A DNA stretch of 64,000 nt from Desulforamulus putei DSM 12395 (GTDB taxonomy: Bacteria > Bacillota > Desulfotomaculia > Desulfotomaculales > Desulfotomaculaceae), in the NCBI RefSeq assembly GCF_900129195.1, contig NZ_FQUY01000001.1, forward strand, positions 186,001 through 250,000, in the 5' to 3' direction. Below, piece after piece: positions 18,736 through 28,304 of this stretch (positions are counted from its first letter, which is position 1; each line of letters begins with the position of its first letter). The notes beneath the pieces were generated by a model. It did not search any database and was not told the DNA's origin. It saw only the letters and a program-made list of their open reading frames with translations. The position numbers and the translations under genes are program-made.

Positions 18736-20085
18736 ATGGTGACCATTTTCCCTTTGAGTAAATTTAGAAAATCACTGGTATCTCTTTTATGTGGAGGAAT
18801 ACTGCTTTTTGCCGCGGCACCGGCAGGAGCCACCATGACCCATGAGGCTAACATCGTGATTAATGGGTCCCCGGTTGTCATTGCCGCCGGAGATCAACCA
18901 GCGATGATCCTGAACGGGAGAACCTATGTACCTTTACGGGTCATTAGTGAACATCTGGGTATCAGGGTGCAGTGGTTGCCGGCAACCAAACAAGTGGTTA
19001 TCGCCACCGCAAATAACTTATCCTCAAGTCTGCCTGAACGATCGGAGAAGCCCAGGGATATACAAATCGTTATAGACGGTAAGGTGTTACAAGTGTCTCC
19101 GGAGCTTGGACAACCCTTTATCACTGCCATGAACCGAACGGTGGTCCCTTTGCGGGTGGTTGGCGAAGCACTGGGATGTGAGGTGAGCTGGCAACAGTCC
19201 AGCCGTACGGTGGAGATAAAAACAAAGCCGTCAACCCCGGAACCTCCCGGCCAGCCACCGGCGGACAGCACGCCAAAGTCATCTCCGGCAGACCTGTCAT
19301 TGCTGCAGGAACTGGCCGGATATAAGACAAACCTGCGTTTGGTAGATAAAACCGTCATCAACTCCGAGGAACTGCTTAAAATGGACCCGGCAAGCTTCAG
19401 TCCGGAACAAATGCAGTTGTTTAGGCAGTACAGGGATCAACTAAGCAAATATGATGCTAAAATTAAACTGCCCGGCGGCACCGTGATAAATACGGCAGAC
19501 TTGACCATTATGGGATCGTCAGTGGCTACGGCTGACCAGTTAAGGGCCTGGATTGCGGCAGAAACGCCACGCATTCGGGCCAAGATGGAACAACAGTTGA
19601 AACGTAAGTTTATTCCCATACCGGATTTGGCCGAACTCTATATAAAAATTGGCGCCGAATATGGCGTCCGGGGTGATTTGGCCTTTGCCCAGGCTGCCAA
19701 AGAGACCCATTACTGGCAGTTTACCGGGGATGTACAACCCTGGCAGAACAACTTCTGTGGGCTATGGGCCACCGGAAGTCCCTGTACCGGACAGGAATCC
19801 TTAAACGGCGCTGACCCCACACAGGTCCGTTTTGAGCCGGGTGTTCACGGGGCCATCTTTGTGACGCCCGAGGCCGGAGTGGAGGCCCATATTCAGCACC
19901 TGTACGCCTACGCCACCAAAGACCCGCTGCCACCGGGCAAGGTTCTTATTGACCCGAGATTTACTTTGGTGAACCGCGGCATTGCTCCCACCTGGCAAAA
20001 ATTGAATGCCCGCTGGGCAGTTCCCGGCACAACCTATGGGCAAAGTATTATTCACGATTATTGGAAGCCTGCCCTGGCAAAATAA
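18736..20085 (+). CDS. Secreted glucosaminidase with copper-amine-oxidase-N-type repeats
   Basis: 449 aa. A signal peptide (KFRKSLVSLLCGGILLFAAAPAGA) is followed by two copies of the copper amine oxidase N-terminal-like domain (about 35-95 and 105-160), each with a TYVPLRV or TVVPLRV motif. A proline-rich linker, a short middle region and a C-terminal endo-beta-N-acetylglucosaminidase-like domain (about 285-449) follow, with candidate catalytic Glu in QAAKETHYWQF. It likely remodels peptidoglycan outside the cell. ATG 18736 has no spaced ribosome binding site. TTG 18754 with AAGGATGG upstream starts right at the signal peptide and may be the true start. A terminator follows. Confidence 0.8.
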   Translation: MVTIFPLSKFRKSLVSLLCGGILLFAAAPAGATMTHEANIVINGSPVVIAAGDQPAMILNGRTYVPLRVISEHLGIRVQWLPATKQVVIATANNLSSSLPERSEKPRDIQIVIDGKVLQVSPELGQPFITAMNRTVVPLRVVGEALGCEVSWQQSSRTVEIKTKPSTPEPPGQPPADSTPKSSPADLSLLQELAGYKTNLRLVDKTVINSEELLKMDPASFSPEQMQLFRQYRDQLSKYDAKIKLPGGTVINTADLTIMGSSVATADQLRAWIAAETPRIRAKMEQQLKRKFIPIPDLAELYIKIGAEYGVRGDLAFAQAAKETHYWQFTGDVQPWQNNFCGLWATGSPCTGQESLNGADPTQVRFEPGVHGAIFVTPEAGVEAHIQHLYAYATKDPLPPGKVLIDPRFTLVNRGIAPTWQKLNARWAVPGTTYGQSIIHDYWKPALAK

Positions 20086-20100
20086 TCACGGCAGTAAAAT

Positions 20101-20126
20101 CCCGAGGGGAGTCCCTCGGGATTTTT
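20101..20126 (+). terminator. Intrinsic terminator after the glucosaminidase gene
   Basis: CCCGAGGG (20101-20108) pairs with CCCTCGGG (20113-20120), loop GAGT, followed by ATTTTTT. Between here and 20440 the DNA is AT-rich and I see no gene. Confidence 0.9.
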
Positions 20127-20443
20127 TACCGGAGCTTTCTGATGACCCCGCAGGTCAAACGTTTCCCCGCGTCACCCGCCGGCTGGGTGCGGTAATCGTC
20201 CGGGTTCTGGTGAATAATAACGGCCTTTCCTATGGCCTGAGCAACATAAAATTTGTTGGTAAAAAGTTAGTTAAACAATATTAATTCAATATTTTGTAGA
20301 TATAACAGATAAGTAGGTAATAGCAAAATCACATGCAATGATTATTTGCATTTAGTGTGTGTCTTGTTATATCCTGGTGTAAACAGATATTGTTTTTGTA
20401 TAAATATACCGCTACACGATTGAATATTAAATCACTTTTTCAG

Positions 20444-20470
20444 TTGACTTATCAATAGGGTTGTTATACT
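20444..20470 (+). promoter_or_regulatory. Promoter of the lysine-riboswitch transcript
   Basis: TTGACT (20444-20449) and extended -10 TGTTATACT (TATACT at 20465-20470) with a 15-bp spacer. It lies 47 bp before the aptamer. Confidence 0.55.
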
Positions 20471-20516
20471 ATTAAGATTGGAATTGAATATTATGCCTCA
20501 TCTTAGTTTTATCAAA

Positions 20517-20706
20517 GGTGAGGTAGAGGTCGCGGGTTATTAAGAGTACTTGAGATGAGACTGGGAGAGTCAATGAATTTCAAGGAAAGGAATACCTGCC
20601 GAAGCATTTAGAGTTTCCCGCTCTAAATGCTGGGGTTGTGCCGAACAGGTACAACACTGTCACAGGAAATATTCCCTTCATATTTCCTGTGGAGCACTAT
20701 CTTACT
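20517..20706 (+). promoter_or_regulatory. Lysine riboswitch (L box) aptamer
   Basis: The conserved core is readable in order: AGAGGTCGCGG, AGTA, AAGGAATACC..GCCGAAGC, GCTGGGG, ACTGTCAC and GGAGCACTATC. P1 closes as GGTGAGGTAG (20517-20526) with CTATCTTACT (20697-20706), ten pairs including wobbles. The internal helices are also present: GCATTTAGAG/CTCTAAATGC around 20606-20631 and CAGGAAATA/TATTTCCTG around 20663-20690. It senses lysine and here precedes an NhaC-family carrier, a known L-box target class. Confidence 0.92.
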
Positions 20707-20740
20707 ATTTGGAAGGAAAGGAGGAGGCATGGGTATTATT

Positions 20741-20780
20741 AAAAACAACTGGTGGTAAGCCCTGGTTGTTTTTGTTTTTT
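20741..20780 (+). terminator. Expression-platform terminator of the lysine riboswitch
   Basis: AAAAACAAC (20741-20749) pairs with GTTGTTTTT (20765-20773), followed by a T-rich run. Lysine binding would stabilise the aptamer and allow this stem, stopping transcription before the carrier gene. Confidence 0.8.
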
Positions 20781-20807
20781 AATTTTATTGTAAAGGAGTC
20801 GTGTTTT

Positions 20808-22370
20808 ATGGAATATCAATGGCTATCGATCATACCGCCTGTGCTGGCCATTGGTTTGGCTTTAATTACAAAGAGAGTTCTTCCTTCTCTTGCTTTAGGA
20901 ATTATATCCGGCGCTTTTATTCTCAGCAGTTACCAGCCTGTTGCTACCGTTACCAAGGTCTTTGGTATTATGAGTGAAAAATTGACCGACAGCTGGAATT
21001 TGTCAATCTTATCTTTTCTTGTGATTTTAGGCATCCTGGTTCACCTGGTGACCATTGCAGGCGGTTCCGCCGCCTATGGCAAATGGGCTGCATCTAAAAT
21101 AAAATCAAGGGCCGGAGCCCAGTTGGCCACCGTATTTCTGGGTATCATGATCTTTATCGACGACTATTTTAACAGTTTAACCGTAGGGACTGTAATGAGG
21201 CCGGTAACCGACAAATTTAACATTTCCCGGGCAAAGCTGGCATACATTCTTGATGCCACTGCGGCACCTATCTGTATTATTGCACCTGTTTCCAGCTGGG
21301 TGGCAACGATTTTGTCAACCATGGGCGATAAATTTAAAACCGCAGGTATTGGCATGGAGCCCTTTTCTGCCTTTATGATGACGATACCCTTTAATTTTTA
21401 TGCCTGGTTAACCATTGCCATGATGCTTATCATCTGCTTTTCAAAAATTGAATTTGGCCCCATGGCCATCCATGAGGAAAGAGCCCTTACAAGCGGCGAT
21501 GTAGGTGGCTTGAGCATGGGAGAGAACGTCTACCGGGAGGCCAGCAGCAAAGGGACTGTTTGGGATTTGGTGATTCCCATTGCCGGCTTGGTGGTATTTG
21601 TCTTAATTGCCATGACCTATACCGGCGGTTACTTTGATGGCGGGATCTCTGTTTTAGATGCCATCAAAAATACCGATGCTGCCAAATCGTTGCTTTATGG
21701 CGGTACCGCAGCTTTACTGCTAAGTTTGCTGATCTTCCTGCCCAGGGGTGTTGTTTCCTGGGGACAATTACCTAGGGCTGCCTATGGCGGTTTCATGGCC
21801 ATGCTGCCTGCCAACCTGATTCTTATTTTTGCCTGGACCATTGGCGGTATCATCAGTGAGTTGGGTACCGGTGTGTTTTTGGCAAACCAGCTGGGGGATA
21901 AACTTCCATTCTGGGCTTACCCTGCCCTGGCCTTTATTCTTTCCGGTTTTATGGCCTTTGCAACCGGCACCTCCTGGGGAACCTTTGCCATTATGATTCC
22001 CATTGCCATTGATCTGGCCTTGGTGGTGGATCCCCAATTGTTAATCCTGCTGATGGCCTCTGTACTGGCAGGGGCGGTTTATGGAGACCACTGTTCTCCC
22101 ATTTCCGATACAACCATTTTGTCTTCCACCGGCGCTGCTTGCAAGCACATTGACCATGTAAGCACGCAATTGCCCTATGCCACACTGGTGGCCGGTATAT
22201 GCTTTATAGGTTATGTTATCTCAGCATTCCTAACCAAAGTTACCGGCAGCCTGCTGCTAAATGCTGCTTTCACGATGACAATTTCTTTAGGTCTTTTAGT
22301 TTTCTCCTTAAATTTCCTGAATCGCTTACGCGTTGCCAGAGCGTCAAGAAGTAAGGTGTCTGTGGTATAA
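20808..22370 (+). CDS. NhaC family carrier, predicted lysine transporter
   Basis: 520 aa, about 12 hydrophobic helices; NhaC family segments IFIDDYFNSLTVG and FATGTSWGTFAIMIPIA and the late GDHCSPISDTTILSSTGA motif are present. NhaC proteins are Na+/H+ antiporters, but those controlled by lysine riboswitches have been predicted to import lysine (called LysW in that work). The start is ATG 20808 with AAAGGAG (20792-20798). The frame is open back to 20709, but that part is the riboswitch terminator. A terminator follows at 22381. Confidence 0.88.
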   Translation: MEYQWLSIIPPVLAIGLALITKRVLPSLALGIISGAFILSSYQPVATVTKVFGIMSEKLTDSWNLSILSFLVILGILVHLVTIAGGSAAYGKWAASKIKSRAGAQLATVFLGIMIFIDDYFNSLTVGTVMRPVTDKFNISRAKLAYILDATAAPICIIAPVSSWVATILSTMGDKFKTAGIGMEPFSAFMMTIPFNFYAWLTIAMMLIICFSKIEFGPMAIHEERALTSGDVGGLSMGENVYREASSKGTVWDLVIPIAGLVVFVLIAMTYTGGYFDGGISVLDAIKNTDAAKSLLYGGTAALLLSLLIFLPRGVVSWGQLPRAAYGGFMAMLPANLILIFAWTIGGIISELGTGVFLANQLGDKLPFWAYPALAFILSGFMAFATGTSWGTFAIMIPIAIDLALVVDPQLLILLMASVLAGAVYGDHCSPISDTTILSSTGAACKHIDHVSTQLPYATLVAGICFIGYVISAFLTKVTGSLLLNAAFTMTISLGLLVFSLNFLNRLRVARASRSKVSVV

Positions 22371-22380
22371 CAAAACCAAG

Positions 22381-22412
22381 ATGCCCCTGCCCAAAAAGGT
22401 AGGGGCATTTTC
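22381..22412 (+). terminator. Intrinsic terminator after the NhaC carrier gene
   Basis: ATGCCCCTGCC (22381-22391) pairs with GGTAGGGGCAT (22398-22408), one G-U pair, followed by TTTTCC. Confidence 0.85.
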
Positions 22413-22513
22413 CTATATGTATACATAATTTTTCTAATGCTGAATATTGTAACTCTAATGAAAGAGGTTTAAAATTAGCTTTATGAAGGAATAAGAAAAG
22501 GGAGTTTTTAATA

Positions 22514-23470
22514 ATGTCTAACACTACTCAGGTCGGTCTGGCAACGCAAACCTCCTCCAACTGGGTAGGTTTTTTTCATTTGCTTGTGGTCTACATTGTT
22601 TGGGGCAGCACTTATCTTGCCATCCGTGTTGCAGTACGCGAGGGGTCTGGATTTCCCCCTTTTACAATGGGAGCTTTGCGGCTGCTGTTTGCCGGCTGCA
22701 TTCTTTTACTGGGGGCATTTTTGTTCAGGCAGGCTCTCAAACTGTCCTGGCAGGAATTTAAGATTCTGGCGGTATCCGGAATCTTTCTATGGATAGGCGG
22801 TAACGGCCTGGTTATGTGGGCTGAACAATTTGCGGATTCCGGATACGCAGCCCTGCTGGTGGGCACAACCCCCATGTGGGTGGCATTGACGGAAGCTGTA
22901 CTGGATCGCAAATCACCATCCAAACTTTTTGTGGTCTCGCTGTTAATTGGTTTTGCCGGAATTGCTTTACTTACGACGCCTGTGCTTAAAGAGAGCTCCC
23001 GGGCGGACGTTTTAAGTGTCATTGCCTTATTAACGGCGCCTTTAAGCTGGGGTTTAGGATCGCTGCTGCAGCGCAGGAAACCGGTTTCCTTAAGCCCTAT
23101 TGTCAGTTCAGGTTATCAGCAGGTTTTCGGCGGCATCGGGTTTGCAGTACTGGCCTTTGTTCTGGGCGAACCCTCGCCCACTCCTACCGCTGAGGCCTGG
23201 TGGGCCTTTGGTTATCTGGTTGTCTTTGGTTCATTCCTGGCCTTTACTTCTTTCATTATGGCGCTCAGGCTGCTGCCCACCAGCATCGTTATGACCTATG
23301 CCTATGTCAATCCGGTGGTAGCGGTGTTTTTGGGCTGGCTTATTTTGCACGAACCCATCAATATTTGGACCTTTGCGGGCACAGCCCTGGTGCTGCTTGG
23401 AGTTGCAGGTACCTTCCGAAATCAAAAAACAAAGCCCAGAGTTCAAGACAAGACGGCAGATTATTCCTGA
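22514..23470 (+). CDS. EamA/DMT family transporter
   Basis: 318 aa with ten predicted membrane helices in two EamA repeats. Typical segments are YIVWGSTYLAIRVAV in helix 1, WAEQFADSGYAALLVGTTPMWVAL at the end of the first repeat (read in parts), and SIVMTYAYVNPVVAVFLGWLI in the second. Such proteins export metabolites or amino acids. The substrate cannot be told, although the neighbour is a lysine-controlled carrier. AAGGGAG lies upstream of ATG 22514. It ends at a hairpin shared with the convergent PBP gene. Confidence 0.87.
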   Translation: MSNTTQVGLATQTSSNWVGFFHLLVVYIVWGSTYLAIRVAVREGSGFPPFTMGALRLLFAGCILLLGAFLFRQALKLSWQEFKILAVSGIFLWIGGNGLVMWAEQFADSGYAALLVGTTPMWVALTEAVLDRKSPSKLFVVSLLIGFAGIALLTTPVLKESSRADVLSVIALLTAPLSWGLGSLLQRRKPVSLSPIVSSGYQQVFGGIGFAVLAFVLGEPSPTPTAEAWWAFGYLVVFGSFLAFTSFIMALRLLPTSIVMTYAYVNPVVAVFLGWLILHEPINIWTFAGTALVLLGVAGTFRNQKTKPRVQDKTADYS

Positions 23471-23490
23471 TCAAAGGCGTTAAAGCATCA

Positions 23491-23525
23491 AAATACCGGT
23501 TCCCTTTAAGGGCACCGGTATTTTT
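23491..23525 (+). terminator. Bidirectional terminator between the DMT and PBP genes
   Basis: AAATACCGGT (23491-23500) pairs with ACCGGTATTT (23514-23523), with an inner CCC/GGG helix. T-runs are present on the plus side and weakly on the minus side, serving two convergent genes. Confidence 0.85.
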
Positions 23526-23528
23526 GCT

Positions 23529-26033
23529 CTAGTTATACTCTCTGATTTTTTCCCTTAATGCCTCTCTGATTTTAGCAGCTTTACGGATGTTATTGCCAAT
23601 TTCACCCTCCGGTTGACGGCTGCCGGTGGTGCCGGGGAGCCAGCTGTCGCCGTTCCCCGGTTCAGTTGGTAGTTCACCTCTGTCACCTTGATCATCGTTG
23701 GACTGAGGTATATTAGGATTAGGTAAAAAAGTAGGAATTTTATATTTTTCCGCTGCGGCGGGGTCAATACCATCTGCAGTATGCAGGGTGCAGGTATTCA
23801 ACGGTGCCCGCAGGGCATAGTCTGCCACAGTGGGAGGAACTGTATAAGGCAGTTTAATGACCACCTTGGTAATACGGTCCGGGCAGTAATCGTTGGGCAG
23901 TTCACCGGTGGTGGCACAAATCTCCATCACCTGGTGCAGGTTATCCACTTCTTTAGGGACCGTTCCTTCAGCAAACAAGTCTGTCACCATGTGATCCGAA
24001 GGGGTGTTGGGACCCGGTAACAGGCCGGATTTACTGTCCACGGTGGCGGTTACGATACCTGCAGGTCTGGAAAATTGGCGAATCGGTACATCGGATAAAG
24101 CCTTGCTCATTATTTCCCGCCAAATCATGGCCGGGTAAATACCACCGTAGGCCTGGGGCATTTTCTTCGGAGAATCATGACCGATCCAGACGGCGCCAAC
24201 CAGTTCCGGGGTATAACCTATAAACCAAATGTCTTTTCCGTCATCCGTGGTACCGGTTTTTCCGGCCACAGGCCTTGCTCCCAAATTCGCCCTAGTGCCG
24301 GTACCGGATTGCACAACGGAACGCAGCATATCGGTAATTAAGTAAGCAGTGGTGGCCTTCATGGCCCGTCTTTTCTCGGGTTTAAACTCGTCAATCAAGG
24401 TTCCGTCAAAACTTTCCACCCTGGTGATGGCATGGGGTTTCACATAGATACCCTGGTTGGCAAAGGCGCCGTAGGCCCCCACCATATCCAGCGGTACCAC
24501 ACCGGAACTGACACCGCCCAGGGCCATGGCCAGACCGTCCCGGTTGGCATCCAGGGTGGTAATGCCCAGTCCTTGAGCAAATTTTACCGCCTTTTCCAGC
24601 CCGGTTTGCTGCAGAAGCTTAATGGCCACGATATTAACGGAATGTGTTAAGGCAGTCCGCATGGTAATTAATCCCCTGAAAGTACCATCGGAGTTTTTGG
24701 GGCTGTAACTGCCAAAGCTGGTGGGTATATCATCAATGACCGAAGCAGGACCCATGCCATTAAATTCTATGGCCGGACCGTAAGCCACGATAGGTTTAAT
24801 GGCGGAACCCGGCTGGCGTCCGATTTTGCGACCGTCTGCCAGTACCTGGTATTGGGTCGCCCGGTTAAGTTGTCGCTGTTGTTTATGTTCGCGCCCCCCC
24901 ACAATGGCCCTTAGATAACCCGTCCCGGGTTCCATAAAGACGGCAGCTCCCTGGGGTTGGGGCAAGCCATTTTTATCAGGCGGGTAATTGGGAAAGTTTT
25001 TCGGGTTGGCCAGTGCCATTTCGGCAATTCTTTGAATTTTGGGGTCCAGGGTGGTATAGACCTTAAGACCACCCTTGTAAACCATGTCCGGACCGTATTT
25101 TTGAACTAACTTTTCCGTAACATAATCAATAAAATAGGGGTAGGGATACCTGGTGGCCTGCATCTTACTGCCGTCCGGCAGGGGCTTGGCGGCCGCCTCC
25201 TGACGCTGCTGTTCAGTAATTTTGCCCGCTTCTTTCATTCTAAGTAATACCGTATTGCGTCGGTTTAAGGCCAACTCATAATCCCTTTGCTGTTTTTCAA
25301 GGTCTTTTTGTTTGTTCTTGTCAGATTTTTGCTTGTTTAATTCACCGTCTATGGATGCCGCACCATCCAGGTAACGGGAATAAGTAGACGGAGCCTGGGG
25401 CAGACCGGCCAAAAAGGCAGCTTCCTCCAATGTCAGTTGATCTTTCTTTAAATCTTTGCCAAAATAAGTTTGGGCTGCTGATTGAATGCCATAGGCGCCT
25501 TGCCCAAAGTAAATCTTGTTCAGGTACATTTCAAAGATTTCATCTTTGGTAAAGTGCCTTTCCATCTGCAGAGTCAGTACGATTTCCTGCAGTTTTCTTT
25601 TTATACTGCGTTCAGGGGATAAATAGGACAATTTAACTAATTGCATCGTAATGGTACTAAAACCTTCACGAATTTCACCGGACGCAAGGTTTTTAAATAG
25701 AGCCCGACCTAAGCTGCGAAAGTTGATGCCATGGTGGTCATAGAAACGCTCGTCTTCGGTGGCCAGGAAGGCATCTTTCACCACCTGCGGTACTTCGTCC
25801 AGTTTAATGGGCTCTCTGTTTTCTGTGCCGATTCTGGTTACCAGATTTCCGTCCTTATCATAAATGGAGGTCGGTACCATATTTTCCAAAGACACAGGAT
25901 CAAAGGCAGGCATGTCCGACAATGCATAGGCGACATACCCCAGTGAAGCAAAACCACCAATCAAAATAAAAAAGACTGCTATCAGAAAAAGTAAGCGTCC
26001 GGGTCTAAGCCTTCGGCTTTTACGTGTGGCCAA
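23529..26033 (-). CDS. Class A penicillin-binding protein (PBP1A family)
   Basis: 834 aa bifunctional peptidoglycan synthase. N-terminal membrane anchor (about 14-36); glycosyltransferase domain with ATEDERFYDHHG (catalytic Glu) and TITMQLVK; transpeptidase domain with SXXK as GSAIKP, SXN as SVN and KTG as GKTGTTDD. The last 60 or so residues are Pro/Asp/Gly-rich and probably disordered. The start is TTG 26033, supported by AAAGGAGGA on the minus strand eight bases away. It diverges from tyrS. Confidence 0.93.
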   Translation of the reverse strand: MATRKSRRLRPGRLLFLIAVFFILIGGFASLGYVAYALSDMPAFDPVSLENMVPTSIYDKDGNLVTRIGTENREPIKLDEVPQVVKDAFLATEDERFYDHHGINFRSLGRALFKNLASGEIREGFSTITMQLVKLSYLSPERSIKRKLQEIVLTLQMERHFTKDEIFEMYLNKIYFGQGAYGIQSAAQTYFGKDLKKDQLTLEEAAFLAGLPQAPSTYSRYLDGAASIDGELNKQKSDKNKQKDLEKQQRDYELALNRRNTVLLRMKEAGKITEQQRQEAAAKPLPDGSKMQATRYPYPYFIDYVTEKLVQKYGPDMVYKGGLKVYTTLDPKIQRIAEMALANPKNFPNYPPDKNGLPQPQGAAVFMEPGTGYLRAIVGGREHKQQRQLNRATQYQVLADGRKIGRQPGSAIKPIVAYGPAIEFNGMGPASVIDDIPTSFGSYSPKNSDGTFRGLITMRTALTHSVNIVAIKLLQQTGLEKAVKFAQGLGITTLDANRDGLAMALGGVSSGVVPLDMVGAYGAFANQGIYVKPHAITRVESFDGTLIDEFKPEKRRAMKATTAYLITDMLRSVVQSGTGTRANLGARPVAGKTGTTDDGKDIWFIGYTPELVGAVWIGHDSPKKMPQAYGGIYPAMIWREIMSKALSDVPIRQFSRPAGIVTATVDSKSGLLPGPNTPSDHMVTDLFAEGTVPKEVDNLHQVMEICATTGELPNDYCPDRITKVVIKLPYTVPPTVADYALRAPLNTCTLHTADGIDPAAAEKYKIPTFLPNPNIPQSNDDQGDRGELPTEPGNGDSWLPGTTGSRQPEGEIGNNIRKAAKIREALREKIREYN

Positions 26034-26123
26034 AAGTATAATCCTCCTTTATGAAAAGTAAAGGTCAACGATAACAGAATTATATCATAATTGCAGGAAC
26101 TCATAACAGCGTTTTTAATTTTC

Positions 26124-26152
26124 TTGTCACATACTGCTAGCTCTGGTATAAT
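26124..26152 (+). promoter_or_regulatory. Promoter of tyrS
   Basis: TTGTCA (26124-26129), 17-bp spacer, TATAAT (26147-26152) with an extended TG. The leader to ATG 26245 is about 85 nt and has no T-box signature. Confidence 0.8.
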
Positions 26153-26244
26153 TATTAAGATTTTGATAGCCTTCATCTATTATTACGTATTACGCTAAGC
26201 TAGAGCTTTTTGAGTCGTAAGGTTTTTCGAAAGGAGTTCAGTCG

Positions 26245-27471
26245 ATGCTAGACGTCCAAAAACAGCTGGAAATCATTAAAAGAGGCACTGCGGAGATTGT
26301 TCCTGAAGAGGAACTGGTTGAAAAATTAAAGAAATCCATTGCCAATAATAAACCCCTCCACATAAAGTTGGGTCTTGATCCCACTGCACCGGACATTCAT
26401 TTAGGCCATACGGTTGTGCTGCAAAAACTGAGACAATTCCAGGAGTTAGGCCATCAAGTTACGATTATTCTCGGCGATTACACCGGCCGTATCGGCGACC
26501 CCACAGGGAAATCGGAAACAAGAAAACAATTAACCGAAGAAGAGGTGCTGGCCAACGCCCGGACCTATGAACAGCAGATTTTTAAAATTCTTGACCCTGA
26601 GAAAACAAATGTGCGGTTTAACAGCACCTGGCTGGCCCCGTTAAAGTTTGAAGATGTCATCAGGCTGGCGGCCACCACCACCGTTGCCAGAATGCTGGAA
26701 AGGGAGGATTTTTCCAAGCGCTTTAAAGAAAACCTTCCTATCAGTATTCATGAATTTTTCTATCCCTTAATGCAGGGTTATGATTCCGTTGCCCTGGAAG
26801 CAGATGTAGAACTGGGAGGAACAGACCAAAAGTTTAATTTGTTGATGGGTCGCACTCTGCAAAAAGAATTTGGGCAGGAACCCCAGGTTGCCCTGATGAT
26901 GCCGATTCTTGAGGGCTTAGACGGGGTAAATAAGATGAGTAAGAGCCTGGGGAATTATATTGGCATTGACGAAGCGCCCCAGGAAATGTATGGTAAGACC
27001 ATGTCCATTCCCGATGAACTGATGGTGAGGTATTTTGAACTGGTTACCCCTGTTCCTCTGGAAGAGGTCAGAGCCATTGCCAGGGGTTTGGAGGAGGGAA
27101 CCCTCCATCCCAGGGATGTTAAAATGCGCCTAGCCAGAGAAATCGTAACCTTTTATCATGGTGCAGAAGCTGCCCGACAGGCTGAGGAGCATTTTAAGAA
27201 GGTATTCCAAAAACGTGAATTGCCGGATGAAATTGATGAATTTGTTGTCACCGAAGACCTCTACGAAGAGGGATTGGTTTCCCTACCCAGGCTGCTTACC
27301 AAGGCCAAGCTGGCAGCCAGCAACAGTGAAGCCAGGCGGCTCGTAAAAGAAGGCGCCGTAAAGATCAACGGTGAAAAAGTATCCGACCCCAACCTGCGTT
27401 TCCAACCGGAGGATGGCATGATTATCCGGGCAGGGAAGCGCCGTTTTGCCAGACTGACACTAAAAAATTAG
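26245..27471 (+). CDS. tyrS: Tyrosyl-tRNA synthetase
   Basis: 408 aa class I synthetase. The HIGH-type motif reads HLGHT (about residue 50), the tyrosine-site region [24 protein letters not shown] is present (read in parts), the KMSKS loop is intact, and a C-terminal S4 RNA-binding domain (about 340-405) ends the protein. The length and short S4 tail resemble the TyrZ-type branch more than the longer TyrS branch. AAAGGAG precedes ATG. No T-box was found upstream, so regulation by uncharged tRNA is not supported here. Confidence 0.94.
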   Translation: MLDVQKQLEIIKRGTAEIVPEEELVEKLKKSIANNKPLHIKLGLDPTAPDIHLGHTVVLQKLRQFQELGHQVTIILGDYTGRIGDPTGKSETRKQLTEEEVLANARTYEQQIFKILDPEKTNVRFNSTWLAPLKFEDVIRLAATTTVARMLEREDFSKRFKENLPISIHEFFYPLMQGYDSVALEADVELGGTDQKFNLLMGRTLQKEFGQEPQVALMMPILEGLDGVNKMSKSLGNYIGIDEAPQEMYGKTMSIPDELMVRYFELVTPVPLEEVRAIARGLEEGTLHPRDVKMRLAREIVTFYHGAEAARQAEEHFKKVFQKRELPDEIDEFVVTEDLYEEGLVSLPRLLTKAKLAASNSEARRLVKEGAVKINGEKVSDPNLRFQPEDGMIIRAGKRRFARLTLKN

Positions 27472-27500
27472 ACAAGTTCCTATAGTTTATCACCTTTTGC

Positions 27501-27535
27501 TTCACCTCCACATATAGATATCATGTGGAGGTGAA
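27501..27535 (+). promoter_or_regulatory. Hairpin that buries the yunB ribosome binding site
   Basis: TTCACCTCCACAT (27501-27513) is a perfect 13-bp inverted copy of ATGTGGAGGTGAA (27523-27535), loop 9 nt. The right arm contains the whole Shine-Dalgarno GGAGGTGA used by yunB. It can also end tyrS transcription weakly (AGTTTTGTTT follows). Confidence 0.8.
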
Positions 27536-27539
27536 AGTT

Positions 27540-28184
27540 TTGTTTAAAAGAAGAAGACAAGTGCCCCGGAAATTCTTTGTGTTGTTATTTCTGCTGGGCT
27601 TTACAGCCATGTTTGTATTTATAGATCGTTGCCTGCAGCCTACTTTGTTTGCCATCGCCAGGGTCAAAGCCATTCATGTGGCTACCGAGATCATGAATAA
27701 AACTGTAATGGACCACCTAGCTAAACAAAATATAGAGTATAAGGACATTGTTCAAGTTCATAAGGATTCGCAAGGTAAGATTGTCCTTGTGCAGGCGGAT
27801 ACCATGAAAATAAACAGGATCTCCAATGAAATAACTTTAAATATTCAGGAACAATTTCGTAATCTGGATAATGAAAGTATAGGGATTCCCGTTGGTCAAC
27901 TTCTGGGTATCCGCTTGCTGGCTGCCTTGGGACCGGAACTTAATGTCCGTATGATTCCCCTGGGAGTTTTACGAGTGGACATTATCGATAAGTTTGAAGG
28001 GGCAGGGATTAACCAGACCAGACATCTCATTTGGTTGGATCTCAATTCGGAATTTCAAATTGCTATTCCTTTATATAAAGAAGTATTTAAGGTGCACACA
28101 AAGGTACCTTTGGCCCAGGACATCATCGTAGGCGATGTGCCGCCGGCCCTTGTTACACTACCCGGTGGAGTTTTAGGAAATTAG
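27540..28184 (+). CDS. yunB: Sporulation protein YunB
   Basis: 214 aa. A basic N-terminus (FKRRRQVPRKF) and one membrane helix (about 12-30) are followed by the YunB pattern: ARVKAIHVATEIMN, VLVQADTMKINRISNEI, GIPVGQLLG and FEGAGINQTRHLIWLDL. In Bacillus yunB is made in the mother cell and affects sporulation. The start is TTG 27540, five bases after GGAGGTGA; the GTG at 27525 lies inside the hairpin arm and would be part of the site itself. The buried site suggests that read-through from tyrS is not translated. Confidence 0.85.
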   Translation: MFKRRRQVPRKFFVLLFLLGFTAMFVFIDRCLQPTLFAIARVKAIHVATEIMNKTVMDHLAKQNIEYKDIVQVHKDSQGKIVLVQADTMKINRISNEITLNIQEQFRNLDNESIGIPVGQLLGIRLLAALGPELNVRMIPLGVLRVDIIDKFEGAGINQTRHLIWLDLNSEFQIAIPLYKEVFKVHTKVPLAQDIIVGDVPPALVTLPGGVLGN

Positions 28185-28304
28185 ACAGGTTTGCTTGTAC
28201 ATTCTTGAAGGATAATCCTCCTCCTATGTGGAAATTACCGGAAGTCTCGAGACTTGATTTGTCAAAAAGATTAGTATTATTACAAAGCAATAGGGAGGAA
28301 CCCC

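Noticed and set aside
20709-20807. Upstream extension of the NhaC carrier
   Set aside because: These bases are the riboswitch terminator; ATG 20808 has its own AAAGGAG.
26033-26245. T-box upstream of tyrS
   Set aside because: No AGGGUGG-type T-box core and no specifier-loop terminator in the short leader.
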